Assembly: GCA_002413755.1 (NCBI GenBank) | Contig: DHXQ01000036.1 | Location: 116,727-137,084 of the forward strand | Length of the DNA: 20,358 nucleotides | Direction: 5' to 3' | Source of the DNA: Candidatus Saccharibacteria bacterium UBA5152 | GTDB taxonomy: Bacteria > Patescibacteriota > Saccharimonadia > Saccharimonadales > UBA4665 | Part shown: in pieces, positions 6,032 to 14,024 of the stretch | Position numbering within the stretch: position 1 is the first letter of the stretch | How the letters are laid out: each line of letters opens with the position of its first letter | Translations under genes and position numbers: made by a program | The notes under the pieces: model-generated | Database searches by the model: none | Seen by the model: only the letters and a program-made list of their open reading frames with translations | Told to the model about the DNA's origin: nothing

Positions 6032-8206
6032 CTAGAGCTTATCCACAGGAGTTTGCTTAGGAATACTAAATCCAAACATACTACCCTTGTGCTCGCGGCT
6101 TTTGAACAGCACTGCCCCGCCCTCGGCGATTATCACCTTCTTTGCCATGTAGAGGCCTAGCCCTGTGCCATCTGGGCGTTCGCGGCGGGCATTGGCCGCC
6201 CGGTAAAACTTCGTGAATAGGTGGTGTTGCTCGGCCTTTGGTACGCCAATGCCATCATCATGGACCTGCAGCTCGACGCTATGCGGCTTATCCATCAGCT
6301 CGACGGATATATGGCCGCCCGACGGCGTGTAATGCACGGCATTATCGATAAAGTTCATGACCACCTGACGGGTTTTGGTTTCATCAAGCATCAGCTTCGG
6401 GAATTCTTTTGGCTTCTCAAATGTCAGGGATAGTGACTGGCTTGTGGCCGTCTCGCGCAGCTGCCCAATTTCTTCCTGGATAAGATTCGCCAGATTGATG
6501 GGTGTCCGCTCAATAACAAATTTTCCGGTTTTTAGTCGTGATACATTCAGTAAGTCGGCGATCAAAAAGACCATCCGTTGCGAGCTCATGAAGGCTTGGT
6601 TCAACATCTTTTTCTGCAGCGGCTTGATCATACCAGCGTCACCTTCCAGCAGCATACTGAGGTATCCCTTCACCGCCGTTAGCGGTGTCCGCAGCTGATG
6701 CGACGCCATGCTGATGAAGTCATCCTTGGTCTCGTCCAGCGCCTCAAGCTTGGCGTTTGTCCGCCGTAATTGGGCCGTCGCCTCGTCAACCCGCCGCTGG
6801 AGTGTGATGTTGAAGTTTTGAATTTCTTCGAAGCGCATAGCGTTTTGAATCGCCACTATGAGCCCGTTAATAATCGTCTCCAGTGTCCTGACATCGCGGG
6901 CGTTATACTGCTCGCCCCCGCGTTTCGGGCCGAGCATGATATAACCGAGACTCACGTCTGCTGCGCCAGCAGTAGTGCTGAGCCGAGCCAATATCTCGAT
7001 ATTGTTTCTTGCAAGTATCAGCTTAACTGCATGGTCACCTTCTGATAGCAGTTCAGCCTTAATAACCCGCTCAGACATACGAACCGTCATATCATCCAGG
7101 CCTTCGATGTCGTGGGCTGTCACATTCTTTTGCTGAGTTCCGACAATTCTCCTTCCAGCTGTTGCTGTCTCAGTAATGCTAAAGACACAATATTGGGACG
7201 TCAGATTACGAGCAATAATATCACTCGCGCCTTTTAATAGGCCGTTTAGATCAAGGGTAGCGACGACCGTATTATTTAATTCAGCTATGAACTGTTCAGG
7301 GTCGTATGCATCCCTGAAAAATATCTTACTCGTTGCCCTGTTGAACCAGACCCGCACGCGTTCATAATAATTCGCTGCCAGCGAAATTATTATTACAATT
7401 AAAACAAATTTGCCTGGCTGTATCTGGACCGGAAGCAACAGACTTGAGGTTATATATACAATAGGTGCAACATACATAATACTCAAAGTCAAAAGAGACA
7501 GTGTATAGGCAACAGCACGGACAACTGCCGTACGAATGTCAAACAAACGTTGGGCAATAATCGCGTATGCGATTATTGCAATAGCCAAGGCAAGGAAGAT
7601 CGGACTAACTGCCAGCAGTAGGGTATTGTGAAAAACTATTGGCAGCACAAATGTTATCAAAAAAGTAAGCGTGAAGCTGACAAATACACCGTAAAAGACA
7701 TAGCTGAGCTGGCGGCGCTTTACGCCGTGGGCATGGCGAAGTTTCGCGAATAATGCAACCAGACCACCAATGATTGTGGACGCCTGCAGCAGCCCGAACA
7801 AGGGGATTAGCGGTCCAGGACCAATGTCAGCGGCACCGTTATGAATACTGACAGTTTTAAAGACCAACCCCATGCTAGCCAGAATGAGGTTGAGCATGAG
7901 CCATAAAATGACAATAATCTGAAGCCGTTTATTGAATATAAATCTCGATTCAGGAAAAGTCTTTGCAAAAAAGTATAATAACGGTCCTTGGGGTATAGAA
8001 ACAAACAGGATAAGTTTAGCCCAATGCAGTGCCTCCTGATCGGTTAATGCATGCAGTGCGAGATAATTACAGACCGGGTAAATACCGATGAACAGCACGA
8101 GTAATGAGAAATACACGTGCGAACCGCTTCTTCGGCTTTTGGAATAGACGAGTAGGGCAGTCACCAGCCCCATCAGCAGCGTAAAGATAACAGCCGCTAA
8201 TTGCAT
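6032..8206 (-). CDS. Multi-span membrane histidine kinase with GAF-like domain
   Basis: 724 residues. About nine hydrophobic helices fill residues 2-280, ending in the IAQRLFDIR motif (217-225) common after 7TM-type kinase sensor regions. A GAF-like domain lies at about 305-455, then a coiled coil (456-495). The HisKA domain has the phosphoacceptor H503 in SHQLRTPL. The ATPase domain shows the N-box (NFIDNAVHYTP, N622), DDGIGVP (650-656), FTKFYRA (664-670) and GTGLGLYMAKK (680-690). No receiver domain is attached, so it must signal to a separate receiver; two lie nearby at 13173 and 13599, but pairing is inference. Its start overlaps the nitroreductase stop by ten bases, so the two are co-translated or co-regulated. 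The ligand is unknown; a role in controlling this operon is plausible. Confidence 0.95.
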   Translation of the reverse strand: MQLAAVIFTLLMGLVTALLVYSKSRRSGSHVYFSLLVLFIGIYPVCNYLALHALTDQEALHWAKLILFVSIPQGPLLYFFAKTFPESRFIFNKRLQIIVILWLMLNLILASMGLVFKTVSIHNGAADIGPGPLIPLFGLLQASTIIGGLVALFAKLRHAHGVKRRQLSYVFYGVFVSFTLTFLITFVLPIVFHNTLLLAVSPIFLALAIAIIAYAIIAQRLFDIRTAVVRAVAYTLSLLTLSIMYVAPIVYITSSLLLPVQIQPGKFVLIVIIISLAANYYERVRVWFNRATSKIFFRDAYDPEQFIAELNNTVVATLDLNGLLKGASDIIARNLTSQYCVFSITETATAGRRIVGTQQKNVTAHDIEGLDDMTVRMSERVIKAELLSEGDHAVKLILARNNIEILARLSTTAGAADVSLGYIMLGPKRGGEQYNARDVRTLETIINGLIVAIQNAMRFEEIQNFNITLQRRVDEATAQLRRTNAKLEALDETKDDFISMASHQLRTPLTAVKGYLSMLLEGDAGMIKPLQKKMLNQAFMSSQRMVFLIADLLNVSRLKTGKFVIERTPINLANLIQEEIGQLRETATSQSLSLTFEKPKEFPKLMLDETKTRQVVMNFIDNAVHYTPSGGHISVELMDKPHSVELQVHDDGIGVPKAEQHHLFTKFYRAANARRERPDGTGLGLYMAKKVIIAEGGAVLFKSREHKGSMFGFSIPKQTPVDKL

Positions 8207-9198
8207 ACGGGCTCACGTCTCGGAGTTTTTACATCTTTCAAATGCCCGTATCCGATGCGCATCAGAAAAACCGGAAATCCAGTCAGTCCGGTATCAGCAA
8301 TAATCTCGTCAGAATATGGCTTCGTGCTGACGCTTGCCGTCAAAGGCTGAGCAGATAGTCCACGCATGGTTAGTTGCAACCAAAAATGCTGGATATCTAT
8401 CCCGCATTCGATAAGCGTGGCCGGAGATTTCTGGGCGACTGTCCAAATGGCAACCCCGGATGATGATTCCATCAGTTCCTTGTCTTTTGCGGCCGCCTTT
8501 GCAAATACTTGCGGTTTGCGTCTGACCAGCGCCATTATGAGTTTTGTTTTGAGGGCGGAATTTCCTATCACCGAGCCAGGCATGCCATCCGGCGCAGTCG
8601 TATCGTTTGGACGCATCCAACCGACCAACTCCTTCACGAAATCGAGATTACTGGCAATCTGGGTAGCCGCCCGAAGATGTATGGCAGAAATTTTTTGTAA
8701 AATTACAGCGTCTGTTATTAGTTTGCGTGCTACCGTACCGGCTGATGCCTGCGGTAAGTTAATTATTTCTTCAGGCAGTGGCTTCAGGGTATATTTTCCC
8801 TTGTCCGAGTGCCGTGCCGTAATTGCAGCAAGTAGTCCGCCGCCTGGCTCAGGCTTCGTTTCCTGGAAGACGAGGGCCGCGCTGGTGTCTGCGAAGGATA
8901 CACTCGACACCAAACCGAAGTACTTCCCCGCCGTCATGATATTTTCTATACATGCGCCGAGCGACAGATAGAGACCATCGTTTTGAGGGTCGCCAACTGC
9001 CAATGCGCGCTCCGTGTCCGGCAATACATGCAGTGAATTATTGTCGATATGAAAAGCCCAAGGCTGGGTATTGTGTTGAGAGGGCGCCAAAATACCGTAG
9101 CCGATCAGGAATTTAATTCTGGTGGCAATATCTGCGGTTGCAGGATAGTCGTTTTCGTCGATATCCCAGGCCTGATAATTCGGGAGTATTTTATTCAT
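8197..9198 (-). CDS. Acg-type nitroreductase family protein
   Basis: 333 residues. APSQHNTQPWAF (38-49) is the FMN-binding signature of nitroreductase-fold proteins. The length and the later DPQNDGLYLSLGA (70-82) fit the Acg subgroup, whose members resemble a single-chain nitroreductase dimer; some Acg-like proteins bind flavin without showing nitroreductase activity. No signal peptide is seen, so it is likely cytoplasmic. It lies 78 bases after the ThiF-like gene and overlaps the kinase. The gap contains a perfect TATAAT, so it may have its own promoter as well as readthrough. As far as I recall, Rv1355c/MoeY-family proteins fuse a nitroreductase-like domain to a ThiF domain, which would suggest that this protein works with its neighbour. 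Substrate unknown. Confidence 0.88.
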   Translation of the reverse strand: MNKILPNYQAWDIDENDYPATADIATRIKFLIGYGILAPSQHNTQPWAFHIDNNSLHVLPDTERALAVGDPQNDGLYLSLGACIENIMTAGKYFGLVSSVSFADTSAALVFQETKPEPGGGLLAAITARHSDKGKYTLKPLPEEIINLPQASAGTVARKLITDAVILQKISAIHLRAATQIASNLDFVKELVGWMRPNDTTAPDGMPGSVIGNSALKTKLIMALVRRKPQVFAKAAAKDKELMESSSGVAIWTVAQKSPATLIECGIDIQHFWLQLTMRGLSAQPLTASVSTKPYSDEIIADTGLTGFPVFLMRIGYGHLKDVKTPRREPVCN

Positions 9199-9222
9199 TT
9201 CACGCTAATGGTTACTTTTTAG

Positions 9223-9228
9223 ATTATA
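9223..9228 (-). promoter_or_regulatory. -10 element upstream of the nitroreductase
   Basis: A perfect TATAAT on the minus strand, 24 bases before the ATG at 9198, in the 78-base gap after the ThiF-like gene. The -35 is weak. It could give the nitroreductase and kinase separate expression. Confidence 0.45.
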
Positions 9229-9276
9229 CTCCAACCATCCCATAAACAGGAAGATCGACAGGTTGAGTGTACTCGG

Positions 9277-10392
9277 CTATTTCCGGCTGAACAATTGCGA
9301 AAGAATTTCTTGTCTACCAGGCCCATCATCTAGATCGGCAGATGGCATGCCAATCAATTCTGCAAATTTCACGAAATAGCGGCCCGACATAACCGGCTCA
9401 CCCAGCATTATTGAGCGAATGACGTACGCTGCCAGCCCAGCGTCAACACCTATCGTGCTATAGAGCTGCGGCCGGCCGACAAGGCTCGTACCGATATCCA
9501 GCAAGGAAGCAATCGCCTTCGTCGGCACAAACTGTTGGCCGACAAGCTGCACGGCATAACGTTTGACTTGATCAGGCGTGAACTCTGACTGTTGGAGTAT
9601 CTCAGCCGGTAAATCTCCAAGCGCTCCATTGAATATTTGAAGGTCAGCCTGGAGGTCATACCGCTCAACATCAATCAGAATATTATCCCCTAGGCTGGTG
9701 AACATCAGTAGCGGGATCTGCCGCTGCTTGGCATGTAGCCTGAGCTGTACTTTCATGCTAAAATCGTCAATCTCGTCCACGACGACGCTTGGAGCCGGAT
9801 CACTAAAGAATGCGTCGATGGTATCAGCCGTAATACCGTCCGGGAATGCCTGCACATCAGCGTAGGGATTGAGTTCATAAATCTGTTCTGCTGCCAATAT
9901 AACTTTTGGTTGGCTGATATTTGTAAGCTTCTCGCGGAGGCGGTTGAGATTAGCCGTTTCAAGCACGTCAAAGTCTGCAATCTTTACAGTCGACGACATA
10001 CCGGAGTACACACAGGCAAGCGCAATCCCGGAGCCAACGGACATACCGGCAACAGCAATCGTGCTAGCCGCAAGTTTTTGCTGCTCCTCGGCGGATATGA
10101 TGTGCTGGTTACGGTTTGTGCGCAACCGAAACAGACTGGCATCATCAACACAGTGCAACAACAATCCCGACCATGGATAGTATATCCATGAGCCGGCGAG
10201 TTCACCGTCTGGGTAATCATTAATAAATTTCTGCCTGGCGACTTCGTCCCCAGGAAAATTTATTTCGGCAAGTTCCACTACCTGTGAGTCGTAGATAGTA
10301 ACCTCTTGCCAGATTTTATTGCCTTGCCGCAATTGATTAAGGTCGTCAATAGTAAATTTGCCAGGGTATAGAATAGTCGGTTTGTTAAACAT
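9277..10392 (-). CDS. ThiF/E1-like adenylyltransferase-fold protein, Rv1355c-like
   Basis: 371 residues. An N-terminal region (1-105) contains SWIYYPW (68-74) and FRLRTNRNQHIISAEEQ (88-104). A Rossmann ATP-binding domain follows: GMSVGSG (116-122), DFDVLETANLNRL (140-152, the ThiF/MoeB DxDxxxxxNLNR motif with R151), and VVVDEIDDFSMK (203-214). There is no CxxC zinc pair and no obvious catalytic Cys, so it differs from MoeB and ThiF that activate sulfur carriers, and no carrier protein is nearby. As I recall them, these motifs match the N-terminal half of the mycobacterial Rv1355c/MoeY family. It overlaps the upstream ligase by eight bases. It probably adenylates a carboxylate or is a degenerate relative; the substrate is unknown. 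Confidence 0.85.
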   Translation of the reverse strand: MFNKPTILYPGKFTIDDLNQLRQGNKIWQEVTIYDSQVVELAEINFPGDEVARQKFINDYPDGELAGSWIYYPWSGLLLHCVDDASLFRLRTNRNQHIISAEEQQKLAASTIAVAGMSVGSGIALACVYSGMSSTVKIADFDVLETANLNRLREKLTNISQPKVILAAEQIYELNPYADVQAFPDGITADTIDAFFSDPAPSVVVDEIDDFSMKVQLRLHAKQRQIPLLMFTSLGDNILIDVERYDLQADLQIFNGALGDLPAEILQQSEFTPDQVKRYAVQLVGQQFVPTKAIASLLDIGTSLVGRPQLYSTIGVDAGLAAYVIRSIMLGEPVMSGRYFVKFAELIGMPSADLDDGPGRQEILSQLFSRK

Positions 10393-11911
10393 TGACGTCC
10401 TTAATAACCCACTTCTGCTTAGTCCCAGGGCGGAAGTACGTCAAATCCTCATAGTCCCAGAGCCGCACTACTGGTAATGCCGGAGGCCCTACCGTTTTGT
10501 AGGTTTCCCGATACTCAGAGCTTTCCCTAATGAGATTGTCCTGAATATATTGCAGGACAACAGCCGTCAAGTCCGGCGTACTAATAACTCCATGCTTCAG
10601 CTCAACATTTATATTGAGCCGCTGCCGGCCTTCATCGCTATAGTCGACTTGCATCGTAAACTTGCCGGTAGCGACCGCGGCGAGTTCGTCGTGTTGTAAG
10701 GCTCGGCGGATCGTATCTGGATACAACTGAAACGCGTAATAGCTGACACTGAAATCATTGCGCTCATAGACGTATACAAACGGCAGATTCCACAATGTTT
10801 CAGTTATGTTGGCCTTCTCGGCTTCCGCGATGACATCAATTCCGCTGTCTGCGAGTCGCCGGTGAACATCGGCGCGCGTCATCACACCTCCGTAATCTTT
10901 CAGGTCGTAACGGACGAGTGGCAACCCGCTGTAGCTGGTACAAAGTAAACTGTTCTCGGTTTGCTCGAAATGAAATAACTCGGGGTTATACTGCGCGAAA
11001 GTTGCCTGGCGGTGCGCCTCGGGGAAAATTGTATCAAGCTGATCGTTAGCGACGAGTAGACGACGAATCATGATAGATTCGGGCGTCTCGTGAGCCATTG
11101 TTCCAAGGTCCACTGTCCCGTAATGGTTTAGTGTTGCCGTGTACGGGTTCGGTGCCTTCACCGTATCCAGAACGTAATCTCTAAATTTTTCCGTGAACGC
11201 CTCAGCCGAGAAAACAAAACCGAGATTATATTCACTCCAGACAATGCCTTCACGGGCACCGTCATCCAATATATCCTTTAGAAACGGCGCGTAAGCACCA
11301 ATGATAACCTGGTCAAAATTCTTGCCGAGCTGTTTGACAGCATTTATAACCTCTTGTTTCTGGATCCCTGGAGTAATAATGCTGAGGTCATAACCGCCGT
11401 GTTCGGCAACTATCTTCAAAGCTTCATAGGTAAACAAGCCGCCGATCCAAGCACCCATCGGGAAGGCTACGATATACAGCGTGCTGCGTTTGTGAATCTG
11501 AAAATTGGAACGGAGATATAGCTCAGCCGTTACGGCGTACTGCCAATCTTGTGAATGTTCCCGCGGAAAGTAGTACGGCTGTCCAGTCGAGCCTGAGGTG
11601 GTCGAAATAACCCATTGGCCATGTGCAAACTCACCGTCCCAACACAGCATCTCCTTCGGATATTTACGTAAATAGTTATCTTTGTCGATTATCGGTATAC
11701 GAGTTATGTCTTCGACACTTCGCACCGACGTAGGATCGAAATTATGAGCCTGCAAAAAATCCTTATAAGCCGGGACACGCTGTGACATAGCAAAGAATTG
11801 CTGGATAGTACGATTGGCACCGCGCCGTATCCAGTACTGTTCTGAACTTGTTTGTAGTCGGTAATGCAGTAACTCTGCGTTACGGTAGCCTTTAGGTAGT
11901 AACAAATTCAT
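10385..11911 (-). CDS. AMP-forming ligase of the PaaK/F390-synthetase/CapK group
   Basis: 508 residues, cytoplasmic. The phosphate loop TSGSTGQP (105-112) is typical of adenylate-forming enzymes. Further motifs are HYGTVDLG (263-270, in the place of YGxxE), VRYDLKDYG (333-341) and YERNDFSVSYYAFQLYP (382-398). The C-terminal lid ends with candidate lysines at 498 and 500. This architecture fits phenylacetate-CoA ligase-like proteins, a group that includes coenzyme F390 synthetase and CapK. The substrate cannot be read from sequence. It is the first gene of the minus-strand set, with an extended -10 promoter 31 bases upstream and no ribosome binding site, and it overlaps the ThiF-like gene by eight bases. 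It may activate a carboxylate for the next two proteins. Confidence 0.88.
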   Translation of the reverse strand: MNLLLPKGYRNAELLHYRLQTSSEQYWIRRGANRTIQQFFAMSQRVPAYKDFLQAHNFDPTSVRSVEDITRIPIIDKDNYLRKYPKEMLCWDGEFAHGQWVISTTSGSTGQPYYFPREHSQDWQYAVTAELYLRSNFQIHKRSTLYIVAFPMGAWIGGLFTYEALKIVAEHGGYDLSIITPGIQKQEVINAVKQLGKNFDQVIIGAYAPFLKDILDDGAREGIVWSEYNLGFVFSAEAFTEKFRDYVLDTVKAPNPYTATLNHYGTVDLGTMAHETPESIMIRRLLVANDQLDTIFPEAHRQATFAQYNPELFHFEQTENSLLCTSYSGLPLVRYDLKDYGGVMTRADVHRRLADSGIDVIAEAEKANITETLWNLPFVYVYERNDFSVSYYAFQLYPDTIRRALQHDELAAVATGKFTMQVDYSDEGRQRLNINVELKHGVISTPDLTAVVLQYIQDNLIRESSEYRETYKTVGPPALPVVRLWDYEDLTYFRPGTKQKWVIKDVNV

Positions 11912-11942
11912 GATGTTTTATTATTAATTGATTTCTAAGACC

Positions 11943-11951
11943 ATTATACCA
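11943..11951 (-). promoter_or_regulatory. Extended -10 promoter of the ligase operon
   Basis: TGG-TATAAT on the minus strand, a perfect extended -10 element, 31 bases before the ATG at 11911. It is divergent from the aminotransferase promoter in the same 124-base gap. Confidence 0.65.
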
Positions 11952-11987
11952 TGCCACTAGAGAGTCACGGGTGTAGTTGCTGAGACG

Positions 11988-12016
11988 TTGAAAACCATGT
12001 ACAGTGATGCTATATA
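11988..12016 (+). promoter_or_regulatory. Aminotransferase promoter
   Basis: TTGAAA (11988-11993), a 17-base spacer and TATATA (12011-12016), followed by AAGGA (12021-12025) ten bases before the ATG at 12036. One of the few plus-strand genes here with both a -35 and a ribosome binding site. Confidence 0.6.
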
Positions 12017-12035
12017 GTCAAAGGAAAATTTAACA

Positions 12036-13160
12036 ATGTCATTTATCGCCCAGAGATTAAGCTACTTCGACAGCAGTGATTTTCGCGACGCCATCAAGAA
12101 ACAGGCTCTCCTCCATAATCCCATCGACCTTAGTATCGGCATACCAGAAGAATTAACCCCGGACCACGTCAAAGCAGCCGGCATTCGGGCCATCCATGAA
12201 GACAAAACAACCTATACGCCGGCGAACGGTTTGCCTGAACTGCGCGAGGCGCTGGCAGCAAAGCTGCAAAATGATAACAAGATATACGTCAAACCCTCCG
12301 CCGTCACCGTCGTCCCCGGCCTGACAACTGGTCAGCTCCTGGTGTACTTGGCAATACTCGACCCCGGCGATGAAGTTATCGTATTTGACCCCTATTACCC
12401 ACCCTACCCCCACCTTGCCAGTATGGTTGGGGCACGAGTCGTGTACGTATCAACCCTGCCCACCTTTCAGCCAGATATACCAGCACTGGAAGCCAGCATT
12501 ACGGACAAGACGAAATTGATTGTTATCAATAGCCCAAACAACCCGAGTGGAGCCGTCTATCCAGAAGCCACGCTCCGCAAAATTGCAGCGATTGCCGAAA
12601 AAAATAATATACTGATCATCTCTGATGAAATATACGAGCATTTCGTCTATGACGGAGAGCATTTTAGCATTGGCAGCATTTATCCTAACACCATAACCAT
12701 GAATGGCTTCTCTAAAGAACATGCCATGACTGGCTGGCGCATCGGCTACATTGCCGGACCCCAGGAAATTATTGACGCAATCAATGAGCTACAGCAGTAT
12801 GTGGTAATGTCGAGTTCGTCTATCGCCCAGCACGCGGCAATAGCCGCACTGCGGCAAAAGCCGGCCCATCTCGTGGCTAAGTACAAAGCAAAGCGAGATT
12901 TGATCGTTGAGAGACTTGGTAAGGCTGGGTACGACGTAAAAGGCGCCCAGGGAGCATTTTATACATTCGTCAAAGCGCCTCATAACCTCACCGACATTGA
13001 GTTCGTTGAGCGAGCTACCGAGCATGGGCTCATAATCGTCGCCGGACGGGCTTTCTCCCAACTGCACGGCTACATCCGAATTTCTTATGGCGCTGATATA
13101 TATACGCTCGAACGGGGGCTAGTAATTCTGGAGAAGATAGCCGGAGAACTCGCATCATAG
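12036..13160 (+). CDS. Class I/II PLP-dependent aminotransferase
   Basis: 374 residues of aspartate-aminotransferase fold. PLP-site residues are visible: TYTPANGLPELREAL (59-73), SPNNPSG (166-172), SDEIYEHFVYDG (196-207, D197 and Y200), the Schiff-base lysine K227 in NGFSKEHAMTGWRIGY, and the carboxylate-binding R348 in YIRISYG. This pattern fits the broad aspartate/aromatic/alanine aminotransferase group; the amino acid used cannot be told. It is divergent from the ligase operon, sharing its control region, and may supply or consume an amino acid for it, although housekeeping use is equally possible. A receiver gene follows after 12 bases, suggesting joint transcription. Confidence 0.92.
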   Translation: MSFIAQRLSYFDSSDFRDAIKKQALLHNPIDLSIGIPEELTPDHVKAAGIRAIHEDKTTYTPANGLPELREALAAKLQNDNKIYVKPSAVTVVPGLTTGQLLVYLAILDPGDEVIVFDPYYPPYPHLASMVGARVVYVSTLPTFQPDIPALEASITDKTKLIVINSPNNPSGAVYPEATLRKIAAIAEKNNILIISDEIYEHFVYDGEHFSIGSIYPNTITMNGFSKEHAMTGWRIGYIAGPQEIIDAINELQQYVVMSSSSIAQHAAIAALRQKPAHLVAKYKAKRDLIVERLGKAGYDVKGAQGAFYTFVKAPHNLTDIEFVERATEHGLIIVAGRAFSQLHGYIRISYGADIYTLERGLVILEKIAGELAS

Positions 13161-13172
13161 TAATCAACCGCT

Positions 13173-13553
13173 ATGAGTACAGACACAACCATCAAGATAT
13201 TAATTGTTGAAGATGACGAGCCGATCCGCACCCTCTACGAAATAAAGTTCGAGCAGCAAGGTTACCAGGTCATCACTGCAGTTAACGGATTAGACGGCTA
13301 TCAAAAAGCCGAGACTGCAATGCCCGACTTGATCCTCCTCGACTTACGAATGCCTGTGATGACTGGCGACGAGATGCTCGCCAAGATGCGGGCCACCGAC
13401 TGGGGCAGCAGTATCCGTGTTGTTATATTAACAAACATAAGTAAGTCCGAAGCCCCGATGTCGCTGCGTTATATGCACGTCGACAGATACATTACCAAGG
13501 TTCACCAGACACCGTCGCAGATTGTTGAGATTGTGCGCGAGATCCTCGCCTAA
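13173..13553 (+). CDS. Stand-alone response-regulator receiver domain
   Basis: 126 residues forming a single CheY-like receiver and nothing else. Acidic pocket D14/D15, phosphoacceptor D57 in LLDLRMP, switch T87 in LTN and the conserved K109. With no output domain it must act through protein contact or phosphotransfer. It lies 12 bases after the aminotransferase, probably in the same transcript, and is similar to the next receiver. The membrane kinase at 6032-8206 is a candidate partner (inference). Confidence 0.93.
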   Translation: MSTDTTIKILIVEDDEPIRTLYEIKFEQQGYQVITAVNGLDGYQKAETAMPDLILLDLRMPVMTGDEMLAKMRATDWGSSIRVVILTNISKSEAPMSLRYMHVDRYITKVHQTPSQIVEIVREILA

Positions 13554-13562
13554 CCATGTCTG

Positions 13563-13592
13563 TTGCGCCCTATTGAACTGTTCGTATACAAT
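13563..13592 (+). promoter_or_regulatory. Promoter of the second receiver, probable leaderless start
   Basis: TTGCGC (13563-13568), an 18-base spacer and TACAAT (13587-13592), ending six bases before the ATG at 13599. Confidence 0.5.
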
Positions 13593-13598
13593 GTGTGT

Positions 13599-13979
13599 AT
13601 GACTAACCCAACACCCAAGATAGCGATTATTGAAGATGACCAGGCTATTTCGCAGATGTATCGGTTCAAATTTGAAGCAGAAAATTATAAGGTAAACACC
13701 GCCGAGAATGGCAAACTCGGCCTCGAGCTGATCGAGCAAATGCGCCCGGATATCATCCTGCTCGACATCATGATGCCGGAGATGACCGGCGACGAGATGC
13801 TCACGCTCCTCCGCCAGGAGCCATGGGGTAAGGATATTAAAGTTATTATCCTCACCAACAAGGGTGAACAGGAGATCCCCGAATCGATTAAGGCGCTCAA
13901 CGTGAGCGCCGTTGTTTTAAAATCAGACATGACGCCGCGCCAGGTGGCCGAGCTCGTCAAAAAACAATTAGCCGAGTAG
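13599..13979 (+). CDS. Stand-alone response-regulator receiver domain
   Basis: 126 residues, a single receiver: acidic pair D13/D14, phosphoacceptor D56 in LLDIMMP, T86 in LTN and K108. The frame is open 12 codons further upstream, but that part covers the promoter and is not receiver-like, so I chose the ATG at 13599. No ribosome binding site; a -10 (TACAAT) ends six bases upstream, which suggests a leaderless mRNA. The equal length and shared TGDEML segment indicate that it and the preceding receiver are tandem duplicates. No output domain. Confidence 0.92.
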   Translation: MTNPTPKIAIIEDDQAISQMYRFKFEAENYKVNTAENGKLGLELIEQMRPDIILLDIMMPEMTGDEMLTLLRQEPWGKDIKVIILTNKGEQEIPESIKALNVSAVVLKSDMTPRQVAELVKKQLAE

Positions 13980-14012
13980 GTGCATAACTGGTGTAATGGC
14001 TGGGCTGTGCGT

Positions 14013-14018
14013 TATGAT
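14013..14018 (+). promoter_or_regulatory. -10 element, probable leaderless start of murD
   Basis: TATGAT with six bases (GAACGT) to the ATG at 14025; no ribosome binding site is present. Confidence 0.5.
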
Positions 14019-14024
14019 GAACGT

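Noticed and set aside
13980..14024. 15-codon extension of murD
   Set aside because: It does not match MurD N-termini and contains the TATGAT -10; the ATG at 14025 gives the normal start.
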